The position numbers and the translations under genes were made by a program. The notes beneath the pieces are model-generated. The model had not been told where the DNA came from, made no database searches, and worked only from the letters and a program-made list of their open reading frames with translations. Of a stretch of DNA of 8,534 nucleotides, positions 1 to 7,059 are shown in pieces. Source of the DNA: Gemmatimonadota bacterium. GTDB taxonomy: Bacteria; Gemmatimonadota; Gemmatimonadetes; Gemmatimonadales; GWC2-71-9. The stretch is taken from positions 1 to 8,534 of the forward strand of contig QHUD01000073.1 of the NCBI GenBank assembly GCA_003221085.1, given 5' to 3'. Position 1 is the stretch's first letter. Every line of letters begins with the position of its first letter.

Positions 1-473
1 ACTCCTTGCTGCGCCTGGTGCTCGATCATGTCGAGCAGGTCGTCCGCGGTGAGATCCTCGACCTGCTTGACCTCGGTCACGGCCTGATAGATCGGCACCG
101 TGCCGATGGGCACCGGTGAGGCGCCGACGATGGCCTGACGGATCGCGTCGATGTCGCCCCCCGTGGAGAGATCCATCACCGTGTCCGCGCCGTAGTGGAC
201 GGCGTGGTGCAGCTTCTCGAGCTCCTGGTCGATGTTCGACTCGACGGCCGAGTTGCCGATGTTGGCATTGATCTTCACGTGAGCGAGCTTGCCGATGGCC
301 ATGGGATCGAGTCGCTTCGCGAGATGGTTCACATTCGCGGGGATGATGAGCCGCCCACGGGCGACTTCGTCGCGCACCAGCTCGACCGGGAGCGCTTCGC
401 GCTCCGCAACGCGCTGCATTTGGGGGGTAACGGTGCCCTGACGGGCGAAGTGCATCTGTGTGAGGCAGGTCAT
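1..473 (-). CDS. thiC: Phosphomethylpyrimidine synthase ThiC, N-terminal part (cut by left edge)
   Basis: ThiC converts aminoimidazole ribotide to hydroxymethylpyrimidine phosphate in thiamine synthesis, using a [4Fe-4S] cluster and S-adenosylmethionine. The first 157 codons are present. Recognisable family stretches are TQMHFARQG (5-13), EVARGRLIIPANVNH (36-50), KINANIGNSAV (67-77), GADTVMDLSTGGD (95-107) and SPVPIGTVPIYQA (119-131). The cluster-binding cysteines lie in the C-terminal part, outside the window. The protein begins directly at the conserved core, so it is the short form, without the extra N-terminal domain of the E. coli enzyme; the style resembles cyanobacterial ThiC (judged from memory). 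The ATG at 473 is chosen because AGGGAG (485-480) lies 6 bases upstream and a TPP riboswitch ends there. It lies downstream of, and on the same strand as, the deformylase gene. Identification is firm. Confidence 0.97.
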   Translation of the reverse strand, partial: MTCLTQMHFARQGTVTPQMQRVAEREALPVELVRDEVARGRLIIPANVNHLAKRLDPMAIGKLAHVKINANIGNSAVESNIDQELEKLHHAVHYGADTVMDLSTGGDIDAIRQAIVGASPVPIGTVPIYQAVTEVKQVEDLTADDLLDMIEHQAQQG

Positions 474-479
474 GCGGAG

Positions 480-485
480 CTCCCT
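480..485 (-). promoter_or_regulatory. Ribosome binding site of thiC inside the riboswitch 3' end
   Basis: AGGGAG read on the minus strand lies 6 bases before the ATG at 473. Its first five bases are the final bases of the conserved TPP aptamer signature GCGAAGGGA. Ligand-stabilised folding could therefore hide the site directly. Confidence 0.8.
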
Positions 486-557
486 TCGCCGGTGCGAACC
501 GGATCAGGTTCAAAGGGTGTGATCTCAGCCCGCACTCGGCCTGCGGGCACCCCTGTC
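481..557 (-). ncRNA. TPP riboswitch (THI element) upstream of thiC
   Basis: The conserved THI-box parts appear in order on the minus strand: GGGGTG (553-548); a P3 hairpin with 7-base arms GCCCGCA (548-542) and TGCGGGC (534-528); CTGAGAT (528-522); CACCC (519-515), which can close P2; TTGAACCTGATC (513-502); a P5-type hairpin CCGGT/ACCGG (502-489); and the 3' signature GCGAAGGGA (489-481). The RNA binds thiamine pyrophosphate and normally lowers expression of the following gene, here thiC. There is no room for a terminator or anti-terminator between aptamer and start codon, so control is probably at translation initiation. Only about 30 bases separate the aptamer from the end of the deformylase gene. 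A weak -10-like TAGATT sits at 570-565 without a good -35. Confidence 0.96.
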
Positions 558-587
558 AGCGGTCAATCTAACGAGGGAACGGCCGGT

Positions 588-1133
588 TCACACCTCCCGC
601 GGCTTGGGCGGCCCGTAGCGCTCGGCCGGTTTGTGCAGCTTCTCCCATTCCGAGCGGAATGCGAACGGATCGACCCCACTGGCCCGGTCGAGCGCCAAGA
701 TGCCATCCAGGTGGTCGATCTCGTGCTGCAGCAGCTCCGCCATCGGCCCCTCCAGCTCCATCGTGTGCTGCTTGCCCTTCGGGTCGGTGTAACTGAGCGT
801 GATCTGGTAGGCCCGAGTCACGCGAACCAGCAGGTTGGGAAACGAGAAGCAGTCGTCCCACACGACAAAGTCGTCCGGCCCCACATCCGTGATCTCGGGG
901 TTGATCATTGTCCAGCGCTGCTTGTCCATCTGGACGAACACGATCCGCACCGGCGCGCCGATCTGGGGCGCCGCGAGCGCCCGTCCCATCTTGTACTTCT
1001 TCCTGGCGACGGCGAGCGAATCCCGCAGATCGTCCGCGACGAGCCGCGTCGCGGCGGATTTCGGGTTCAGGACCCGCTCGCAGCGGACTCGCAGGATCGG
1101 GTCGCCCAGCTGGCGGATGCGTCGTACGGCCAT
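588..1133 (-). CDS. def: Divergent peptide deformylase (Def family)
   Basis: Predicted to remove the N-formyl group from nascent proteins in the cytoplasm. The 181-residue protein has the three family motifs, two of them altered. Motif 1 is GRALAAPQ (50-57) instead of GxGLAAPQ; motif 2 is DDCFS (93-97) instead of EGCLS; motif 3 is HEIDH (137-141). The metal ligands Cys95, His137 and His141, the catalytic Glu138 and the motif-1 Gln57 are all kept, so activity is plausible. The WDDCFSFP form is, as far as I recall, a recognised deformylase-like subfamily, also seen in fungi; this is unverified. The ATG at 1133 is chosen because homology begins at once (MAVRRIRQLGDPILR) and because a longer reading would run into the divergent gene. 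No strong Shine-Dalgarno site precedes it. No fmt gene is nearby, so this may be a second, accessory deformylase. Confidence 0.88.
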   Translation of the reverse strand: MAVRRIRQLGDPILRVRCERVLNPKSAATRLVADDLRDSLAVARKKYKMGRALAAPQIGAPVRIVFVQMDKQRWTMINPEITDVGPDDFVVWDDCFSFPNLLVRVTRAYQITLSYTDPKGKQHTMELEGPMAELLQHEIDHLDGILALDRASGVDPFAFRSEWEKLHKPAERYGPPKPREV

Positions 1134-1188
1134 GGGCCGCCAATTTGGGGGTTTGGCGGCAGGGTGCAACTCGCGATAACGTAACTGC
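1134..1188. promoter_or_regulatory. Divergent intergenic region between def and the nucleotidyltransferase
   Basis: This 55-base gap separates two start codons pointing apart, so it should hold elements of both promoters. For the rightward gene, TTGGCG (1153-1158), 16 bases and GATAAC (1175-1180) form a weak sigma-70-like pair. They would start transcription almost at the ATG (1189), and no Shine-Dalgarno site is present. For the leftward gene I see no convincing promoter. Assignments are tentative. Confidence 0.35.
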
Positions 1189-1710
1189 ATGGGTCTCGCG
1201 GGGGTGGTGCTGGCCGGCGGGGCCTCGGAACGAATGGGTAGGCCCAAGGCACTCTTGGACTTCCGAGGTCGGCCCTTCGCCGTCCGCATCCTCGAAGCCC
1301 TCGAGGCGCTGGACGTGAAAACCCGCGTCGTGGTGCTCGGCCCCGACGCCGCGCGGGTCCGACCCTCCCTTGCCTCCCATGAGTGCATCATCGTCGAGAA
1401 CCCCGATCTCGCCGGCGAGGCGATCGGGTCGCTCCGCGCCGCCCTCGCGGCCCTCGAGTCGATCCGTCCTTCCGCGGTAGTCGCGTGGCCCGTGGACCTG
1501 CGCGGCCAGCCGGTGATCTGGGACCAAGCCCTGTTCGCCGAGCTGGCGTCGAGCGCAGCTGCCACGACGCACGGCGCGGGCGCGGTGCTCGCAGCCCACG
1601 AGCGGGACCTCGTCACGCTGGCGGTGGACGACCCGGCGGTAATCGACGATCTGAATACGCCGGAGGACTACGAACGACTGGTGAGGGAGCTGAATAGAGA
1701 CATCTACTGA
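1189..1710 (+). CDS. MobA/MocA-like nucleotidyltransferase, short form
   Basis: A 173-residue protein of the NTP-transferase family that includes MobA (molybdenum cofactor guanylyltransferase) and MocA (cytidylyltransferase). The N-terminus carries the nucleotide-binding signature LAGG (8-11) followed by RMGRPKALLDF (15-25). PVD (101-103) matches the acidic metal-binding motif, and the C-terminus has the family ending VDDPAVIDDLNTPEDYERL (146-164). Family members are usually nearer 190-200 residues. Here PVD is followed almost at once by GQPVIW, whereas typical MocA proteins have roughly 25-30 residues between PVD and the GHPV motif. That part contributes to cofactor or partner binding, so the true substrate is uncertain. 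No molybdenum genes are visible nearby. The start is set by the signature lying at the very N-terminus. The next gene's promoter begins 26 bases after the stop, so it is probably a separate unit. Confidence 0.85.
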   Translation: MGLAGVVLAGGASERMGRPKALLDFRGRPFAVRILEALEALDVKTRVVVLGPDAARVRPSLASHECIIVENPDLAGEAIGSLRAALAALESIRPSAVVAWPVDLRGQPVIWDQALFAELASSAAATTHGAGAVLAAHERDLVTLAVDDPAVIDDLNTPEDYERLVRELNRDIY

Positions 1711-1735
1711 GAGGGGCTAACACCTGCTTCTCACG

Positions 1736-1764
1736 TTGACAATCCCGAGTAATTCCTGTAGGAT
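1736..1764 (+). promoter_or_regulatory. Sigma-70-type promoter of the suf operon
   Basis: A perfect -35 hexamer TTGACA (1736-1741), a 17-base spacer and TAGGAT (1759-1764, four of six bases match TATAAT) make the best promoter in the window. Transcription would start near 1771, leaving an untranslated leader of about 55 bases before sufB. The open frame of sufB extends upstream into this promoter: its first possible start, a TTG, is the -35 box itself. This supports the downstream ATG. Confidence 0.75.
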
Positions 1765-1765
1765 T
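1741..1765. repeat. Inverted repeat in the suf promoter spacer, possible operator
   Basis: AATCC (1741-1745) and GGATT (1761-1765) are perfect 5-base inverted arms 15 bases apart. They are centred between the -35 and -10 boxes and overlap both. A protein bound here would block RNA polymerase. Many suf operons are controlled by Rrf2-family Fe-S sensors (IscR, SufR), but the spacing does not fit the IscR type 2 consensus and no regulator gene is in view. Five-base arms can arise by chance. Confidence 0.25.
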
Positions 1766-1815
1766 CGCTTTCGCCATGGTCATTTCTTCGCAACTCGCGA
1801 TGCGCAAAGGACTTC

Positions 1816-1820
1816 GGGAG
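1816..1820 (+). promoter_or_regulatory. Ribosome binding site deciding the sufB start
   Basis: GGGAG lies 5 bases before the ATG at 1826. It selects this start over the in-frame upstream TTG at 1736 and so excludes a 30-residue non-homologous extension. Confidence 0.75.
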
Positions 1821-1825
1821 TCTCA

Positions 1826-3247
<1,422 letters not shown>

Positions 3248-3262
<15 letters not shown>

Positions 3263-3289
3263 CGGGAAAGGGGAAACGGGAAACGGGAA
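3248..3289 (+). repeat. Heptamer repeat and G-quadruplex-capable tract over the sufB/sufC junction
   Basis: Four heptamer copies, ACGGGAA, AGGGGAA, ACGGGAA and ACGGGAA, run head to tail at 3262-3289. With two GGG runs just upstream (3248-3250 and 3256-3258) the sense strand has six G-tracts (3248-3287) separated by loops of 3 to 5 bases. This exceeds the four tracts needed for a canonical G-quadruplex. The loop after the second tract, ATGAC, contains the sufC start and sufB stop. The repeat encodes the lysine- and glycine-rich start of SufC (residues 2-11), outside the usual homology. Confidence 0.8.
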
Positions 3290-4050
3290 AGGTGTTGCTC
3301 GAGGTCCGCGACCTACACGCCTCGGTCGAGGGTCGCGAGATTTTGCGCGGCGTCGATCTCACGGTACGCGCCGGTGAGGTGCACGCGATCATGGGGCCGA
3401 ACGGCTCGGGGAAGAGCACGCTGGCCCAGGTGCTCGCGGGTCACCCCGCGTACGTCGTCACCGCTGGGCAGGTGCGGTACGAGGGCAACGACCTGCTCGC
3501 GCTGGCGCCGGAGGCGCGGGCTCGCGAAGGTGTGTTCCTCGCGTTCCAGTACCCGGTGGCCATCCGGGGCATCACCAACGCCTACTTCCTCCGGTCTGCA
3601 GTGAACGCGATCCGCAAGCACCGCGGCGAGGAGGAGCTCGGGCCTGTCGAGTTTATGGACGCGCTCGAAGAGAAGCTCAAGGTGATCGGCTGGGACTCGA
3701 GCTATCTGACCCGGCCGGTGAACGAGGGCTTCTCGGGAGGGGAGAAGAAGCGCAACGAGATCCTGCAGCTCGCGGTGCTCGACCCCAAGCTCGCGATTCT
3801 GGACGAGACCGATTCCGGGCTCGATATCGATGCCCTCAAGACGGTCGCGCAGACGGTGGACAAGTTGCGGCGGCCCGACAACGCGACCGTACTCGTGACG
3901 CATTACTACCGGATCCTCACGCACATCCAGCCCGACGTCGTTCATGTCCTGGCCGGCGGGCGGATCGTCAAGTCGGGGGGCAAGGAGCTCGCGCTCGAGC
4001 TCGAGGAGAAGGGGTACGACTGGCTGCGCGAAGAGGCGGTCGTGGCATGA
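3259..4050 (+). CDS. sufC: Fe-S assembly ABC ATPase SufC
   Basis: SufC is the soluble ABC-type ATPase that binds SufB and SufD and drives the shape change needed for cluster assembly. The 263-residue product has Walker A GPNGSGKST (46-54), Q-loop Gln97 in AFQYPV, signature FSGGEKKR (158-165), Walker B with the SufC-typical LDETDSGLDIDAL (181-193) and H-loop His215 in VTHYYRIL. Family homology starts at about residue 12 (VLLEVRDLHASVEGREILRG). The first 11 residues come from a heptamer DNA repeat and give an unusual TGKGKRETGK tail. ATG at 3259 is preferred because it overlaps the sufB stop (ATGA) and AAGGGAG lies upstream. An in-frame GTG at 3292, right after the repeat, would give a 252-residue protein closer to the E. 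coli length (248) and is a real alternative. Confidence 0.97.
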
Positions 4051-5378
4051 CGGACGTGGCCGACCGGACCGAGCGCTACGTCGCGGCCTTCGAAGCGTTC
4101 GCGCGCAACGGCGCGTCGGGAGCACCCAAGTGGTTGCGGGAACTCCGCGAGGGCGCGATCGCCCGGTTCGCCGAGCTGGGATTCCCCACGATGAAGCAGG
4201 AGGAGTGGCGCTTCACGAGCGTCGCACCGATCGCGGACCAACGATTCATTCTTGCGCATGCTCCCCGCTCCCCGCTCCCCGCTGCGGCAGACATCGAGCG
4301 CCTGTGCGTCGGCGTAGGCCCGCGCGTCGTCTTCGTCGACGGGCGCCACGCCCCGACCCTCTCCACGCCGGGAGAGCTGGCCGGTGGCGTGTGGGCGGGG
4401 AGTCTCGCCGCCGCGCTTCGAGCCAACGCGCGGCGCGAGGAGCTGGCCCGCGCGCACCTGGCGCGTCACGCGCGCTGGCGCGAGAGCGCGTTCGCGGCGC
4501 TCAATACCGCGTTCCTCGCGGACGGGGGGTTCGTCCACGTTCCCGCCGGCGTGACGCTGGAGCACCCGCTCGAAGTGGTCTTCCTCTCGACCGGCCGCGC
4601 GGCATCCGACGGCCCGGTCGTCTCCCACCCGCGCAGCCTCATGGTGGTCGATCGGGGAGCACATGCCTCGGTCGTCGAGACGTATGTGAGCGCGTCGGAC
4701 GGCGTCTATTGGACCAACGCGGTCACCGAGGTCGTCGTGGGCGAGGGCGCGTGGGCGGAGCTGTATCGCGTGCAGCAGGAAGGCCCGCAGGGCTTCCAGG
4801 TGGCAACGACACATTCGCGACAGGAACGCGACAGCTACCTGGGTTTGCACGTCGTGACGCTGGGCGCGGCGCTCGCCCGACATGACATCAACGCGGTGCT
4901 CGACGGTCCCGGTGCGGAGCTGGTCCTCAACGGGCTGTACCTGTTGAGCGGCGCCCAGCACGCCGATCATCACACGGTCATCGACCATGCCCAGCCGCAT
5001 TGCGCGAGCCACGAGTTCTTCAACGGCGTGCTGGCGGACCGGGCGCACGGCGTGTTCAACGGACGTATCATCGTACGGCCCGGTGCCCAGCGCACCGACT
5101 CGAAGCAGACCAACAACAACCTGCTGCTCTCCACCGAGGCGCGCGCCGACAGCCAGCCGCAGCTCGAGATCTACGCCGACGACGTGAAGTGCACCCACGG
5201 CTCGACGGTGGGTCCGATCGACCCGATGCAGCTCTATTATCTGCGCAGCCGCGGGCTCTCCCCCGAGGCGGCCCGCAGCATCCTCACCTACGGGTTCGGC
5301 GCGGAGATCCTCGACCGGATGCGCCACGCCGAGGTGCGCCATCGGCTCGACGGCCTGGTGCGCGCGCGGCTCGCCTGA
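4047..5378 (+). CDS. sufD: Fe-S assembly scaffold partner SufD
   Basis: SufD is a SufB paralogue that pairs with SufB and SufC; it helps iron entry and cluster formation. The 443-residue product has the N-terminal SufD region with EEWRFTSVAPI (52-62) and VVFVDGRHAP (94-103). Its beta-helix core includes FLADGGFVHVPAGV (156-169) and HADHHTVIDHAQPHCASHEF (305-324). The C-terminal family block has DSKQTNNNLLLS (351-362), the cysteine and histidine of KCTHGSTVGPID (381-392) and GLSPEAARSILTYGF (403-417). Cys382 and His384 match by motif the E. coli Cys358 and His360 implicated in cluster assembly. The start overlaps the sufC stop (ATGA), implying coupled translation. A C-rich heptamer repeat encodes residues about 72-79 in a poorly conserved linker. 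Confidence 0.97.
   Translation: MTDVADRTERYVAAFEAFARNGASGAPKWLRELREGAIARFAELGFPTMKQEEWRFTSVAPIADQRFILAHAPRSPLPAAADIERLCVGVGPRVVFVDGRHAPTLSTPGELAGGVWAGSLAAALRANARREELARAHLARHARWRESAFAALNTAFLADGGFVHVPAGVTLEHPLEVVFLSTGRAASDGPVVSHPRSLMVVDRGAHASVVETYVSASDGVYWTNAVTEVVVGEGAWAELYRVQQEGPQGFQVATTHSRQERDSYLGLHVVTLGAALARHDINAVLDGPGAELVLNGLYLLSGAQHADHHTVIDHAQPHCASHEFFNGVLADRAHGVFNGRIIVRPGAQRTDSKQTNNNLLLSTEARADSQPQLEIYADDVKCTHGSTVGPIDPMQLYYLRSRGLSPEAARSILTYGFGAEILDRMRHAEVRHRLDGLVRARLA
4261..4283 (+). repeat. Heptamer repeat inside sufD
   Basis: Three exact copies of CTCCCCG (4261-4281) plus two further matching bases. Read on the minus strand the unit is a rotation of GGGGAGC, which resembles the GGGAAAC unit at the sufB/sufC junction. 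It encodes part of APRSPLPA in the linker between the N-terminal SufD region and the beta-helix. Seven is not a multiple of three, so any change in copy number would break the frame. Confidence 0.75.
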
Positions 5379-6613
5379 TGCTCGACGTCGCCCGCCTCCG
5401 CGCCGATTTCCCGTTGCTCGCGCAACAGGAGAACGGCCGCCCGCTGGTCTACCTCGACAACGCCGCGACGACCCAGAAGCCCCAGGCGGTGCTCGACGCC
5501 ATTACCGACTACTACCGGACCACCAACGCCAACGTGCACCGGGGCGCGTACGACCTCGCCATCCGCGCCACCGAGGCATACGAGGCGGCGCGGGCGACGC
5601 TCGCCGCGTTCGTCAACGCTTGGGCGCCGGAGGGCGTGGTGTTCACGCGAGGCACCACCGAGGCGATCAACCTGGTGGCGGGCTCTTATGGCCGGGCGAA
5701 CGTGAAAGCCGGCGACAGTGTCGTGGTTACCGCTATGGACCACCACTCGAACCTCGTCCCGTGGCAGATATTGTGTCAGGAGAAGGGTGCCACGCTGCGG
5801 ATGGTCGAGATCACCGAGGACGGGCGCATCGATCTTGCGGACTTCGGCCGGGCGCTCGAGCGGCGGCCCAAGATCGTCGCGTTCCCCTACGTATCCAACG
5901 CGCTCGGCACCGTGAATCCGGCAGGGCAGCTCACCACGCTCGCACATGCCGCGGGCGCGGTCGCGGTGGTGGATGGCGCCCAGTCCACCCCGCACCTGAA
6001 CGTCGACGTGCAGGCGCTCGACTGCGACTTCTACGCCCTGTCGGGTCACAAGATGCTCGGGCCGATGGGCTCGGGGGCGCTGGTCGCGAAGCCGGAGCTG
6101 CTCGACGCAATGCCCCCCTACCACGGCGGGGGCGAGATGATCTCGCGCGTGTGGGACGACCACTCCACCTACAACAAGATTCCACACAAGTTCGAGGCCG
6201 GGACGCCGAACGTAGAAGGAGCGGTCGGCCTCGCGGCGGCGATCACCTACCTCGAGCGCATCGGCCGCGAGCGGATCGCCGAGCACGAGCAGGCCCTCGC
6301 GGCCGCCGCGATTGAGAAGCTCACCCAGATCGAGGGTGTGACGGTGTACGGGCCGCGCGGGAGGAGCGACCGGGCGGGCGTCGTGTCGTTCACGTACGGC
6401 GATATCCACCCGCACGATATCGCGACCATTCTCGACCAGGACGGGATCTGTATCCGGGCCGGACACCACTGTGCGCAGCCCCTGATGCGGCGTCTGAACG
6501 TGGCCGCAACCGCCCGCGCGTCCTTTTATCTCTACAACGGGTTGGACGAGGTGGACGCCCTCGCCGGCGCGCTCGTCAAGGCGGGAGCCCTGTTTGGATA
6601 CGTCCCCGCCTGA
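5378..6613 (+). CDS. sufS: Cysteine desulfurase SufS
   Basis: SufS is a pyridoxal-phosphate enzyme that converts cysteine to alanine and keeps the sulfur as a persulfide for SufU. The 411-residue product matches the type II desulfurase length. Key features are YLDNAATTQKP (25-35), MDHHSNLVPWQ (120-130) with a cofactor-stacking His near 122-123, AVVDGAQSTPH (196-206), the Schiff-base Lys225 in SGHKMLGP, the catalytic Cys365 in RAGHHCAQPLM and Arg380 in TARASFYLYN for substrate carboxylate binding. HPHD (344-347) lies where B. subtilis SufS has the histidine that swaps onto the SufU zinc, fitting the SufU partner next door. The start is the ATG that shares its first base with the sufD stop (TGATG); longer readings of the frame run back through sufD and are not homologous. 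It overlaps sufU by 20 bases. Confidence 0.98.
   Translation: MLDVARLRADFPLLAQQENGRPLVYLDNAATTQKPQAVLDAITDYYRTTNANVHRGAYDLAIRATEAYEAARATLAAFVNAWAPEGVVFTRGTTEAINLVAGSYGRANVKAGDSVVVTAMDHHSNLVPWQILCQEKGATLRMVEITEDGRIDLADFGRALERRPKIVAFPYVSNALGTVNPAGQLTTLAHAAGAVAVVDGAQSTPHLNVDVQALDCDFYALSGHKMLGPMGSGALVAKPELLDAMPPYHGGGEMISRVWDDHSTYNKIPHKFEAGTPNVEGAVGLAAAITYLERIGRERIAEHEQALAAAAIEKLTQIEGVTVYGPRGRSDRAGVVSFTYGDIHPHDIATILDQDGICIRAGHHCAQPLMRRLNVAATARASFYLYNGLDEVDALAGALVKAGALFGYVPA
6583..6587 (+). promoter_or_regulatory. Ribosome binding site supporting the TTG start of sufU
   Basis: GGGAG inside the 3' end of sufS lies 6 bases before the TTG at 6594. There is no in-frame ATG or GTG between this site and the conserved start of the SufU fold, so TTG is the best start. 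Confidence 0.65.
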
Positions 6614-7037
6614 TCCGCAGCTCAGCGCCCTCTACCAGGAGCTGATCCTCGATCACTACCGGCGCCCCCGCAACAAGGGGACGCTGGAGCAGGCGACCCA
6701 CACGGTGTCCCTCAACAACCCGCTGTGCGGCGACGAGATCGATCTGCAGCTGCGGGTCGACGACGACATTATCAAGGAAGTGCGCTTCATCGGCCGCGGC
6801 TGCTCCATCAGTCAAGCGGCGGCCTCGATGATGACCCAGCTCCTCAAGGACAAGTCGCTTCCACAGGCGCTCGCCCTGGCCGACCGCATGAGCGCCATGA
6901 TGCAGGGGGACGAGGGCGCCGCGCGGGACAAAACCCTGGGCGAGCTCCGCGCCCTGGCCGGCGTGTCGAAGTTCCCCGTCCGCATCAAGTGCGCCCTCCT
7001 TCCGTGGAACGCGCTGACCGACGCCATCAAGTCGTAA
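6594..7037 (+). CDS. sufU: Zinc-dependent sulfur transfer protein SufU
   Basis: SufU takes the persulfide from SufS and passes it to the SufBCD scaffold, replacing SufE in systems that lack it. It is an IscU-like fold, but in this lineage it acts as a zinc-bound sulfur carrier. The 147-residue product has the same length as B. subtilis SufU. It shows LYQELILDHYRRPRNKG (13-29), NNPLCGDEI (41-49), GRGCSISQAAASMM (67-80) and VSKFPVRIKCALLPW (124-138). The zinc ligands are Cys45, Asp47, Cys70 and Cys133, matching the known Cys-Asp-Cys-Cys set. Translation starts at TTG and the first 20 bases overlap sufS, so translation is probably coupled. It is the last clear suf gene; no sufA, sufE or sufT follows in view. 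Confidence 0.97.
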   Translation: MDTSPPDPQLSALYQELILDHYRRPRNKGTLEQATHTVSLNNPLCGDEIDLQLRVDDDIIKEVRFIGRGCSISQAAASMMTQLLKDKSLPQALALADRMSAMMQGDEGAARDKTLGELRALAGVSKFPVRIKCALLPWNALTDAIKS

Positions 7038-7056
7038 CGGGGCTAGATTAGCCTCG
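7038..7056 (+). other. Hairpin filling the sufU-natA gap
   Basis: An 8-base-pair stem with a 3-base loop: CGGGGCTA (7038-7045), GAT, TAGCCTCG (7049-7056), with one G-U pair. It starts on the base after the sufU stop and ends 3 bases before the next ATG. No U-run follows, so it is not a standard intrinsic terminator. Possible roles are protecting the suf mRNA 3' end, damping read-through, or lowering initiation at natA, which has no visible Shine-Dalgarno site. The loop side also contains a -10-like TAGATT (7044-7049) without a matching -35. Confidence 0.6.
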
Positions 7057-7059
7057 CCC

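Noticed and set aside
195..1184. Long plus-strand open frame opposite thiC, the riboswitch and def
   Set aside because: It runs antisense through a clear thiC start, a riboswitch and a deformylase, and its translation resembles no family. It is a by-product of high GC with few stop codons.
1134..1616. Upstream extension of the def frame to a 342-residue protein
   Set aside because: The extension is low-complexity Ala/Arg/Ser/Pro-rich sequence antisense to the nucleotidyltransferase. Deformylase homology starts at the ATG at 1133.
1708..1733. TGAGA/TCTCA inverted repeat after the nucleotidyltransferase stop
   Set aside because: Short stem with a loop of more than 10 bases and no T-run; not a convincing terminator.
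1741..1765. IscR type 2 binding site in the suf promoter
   Set aside because: The CC and GG pairs are 14-15 bases apart rather than 13 and the intervening A and TA positions do not line up. Kept only as a generic inverted repeat.
1736..1825. Longer sufB product starting at the TTG at 1736
   Set aside because: That TTG is the -35 hexamer of the promoter; the added residues are not SufB-like, and the ATG at 1826 has a good ribosome binding site.
3986..4010. GAGCTC/CTCGAG palindrome cluster at the end of sufC (also near 7861)
   Set aside because: Explained by runs of Leu-Glu codons with GC-rich codon choice (LELEE in SufC, ELELA in the ATPase).
3942..5342. Long minus-strand open frame opposite sufC/sufD (similar ones opposite sufB, sufS and natA)
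   Set aside because: All are Arg/Ala/Pro/His-rich translations antisense to strongly conserved genes, the usual shadow pattern in GC-rich DNA. No family motifs seen.
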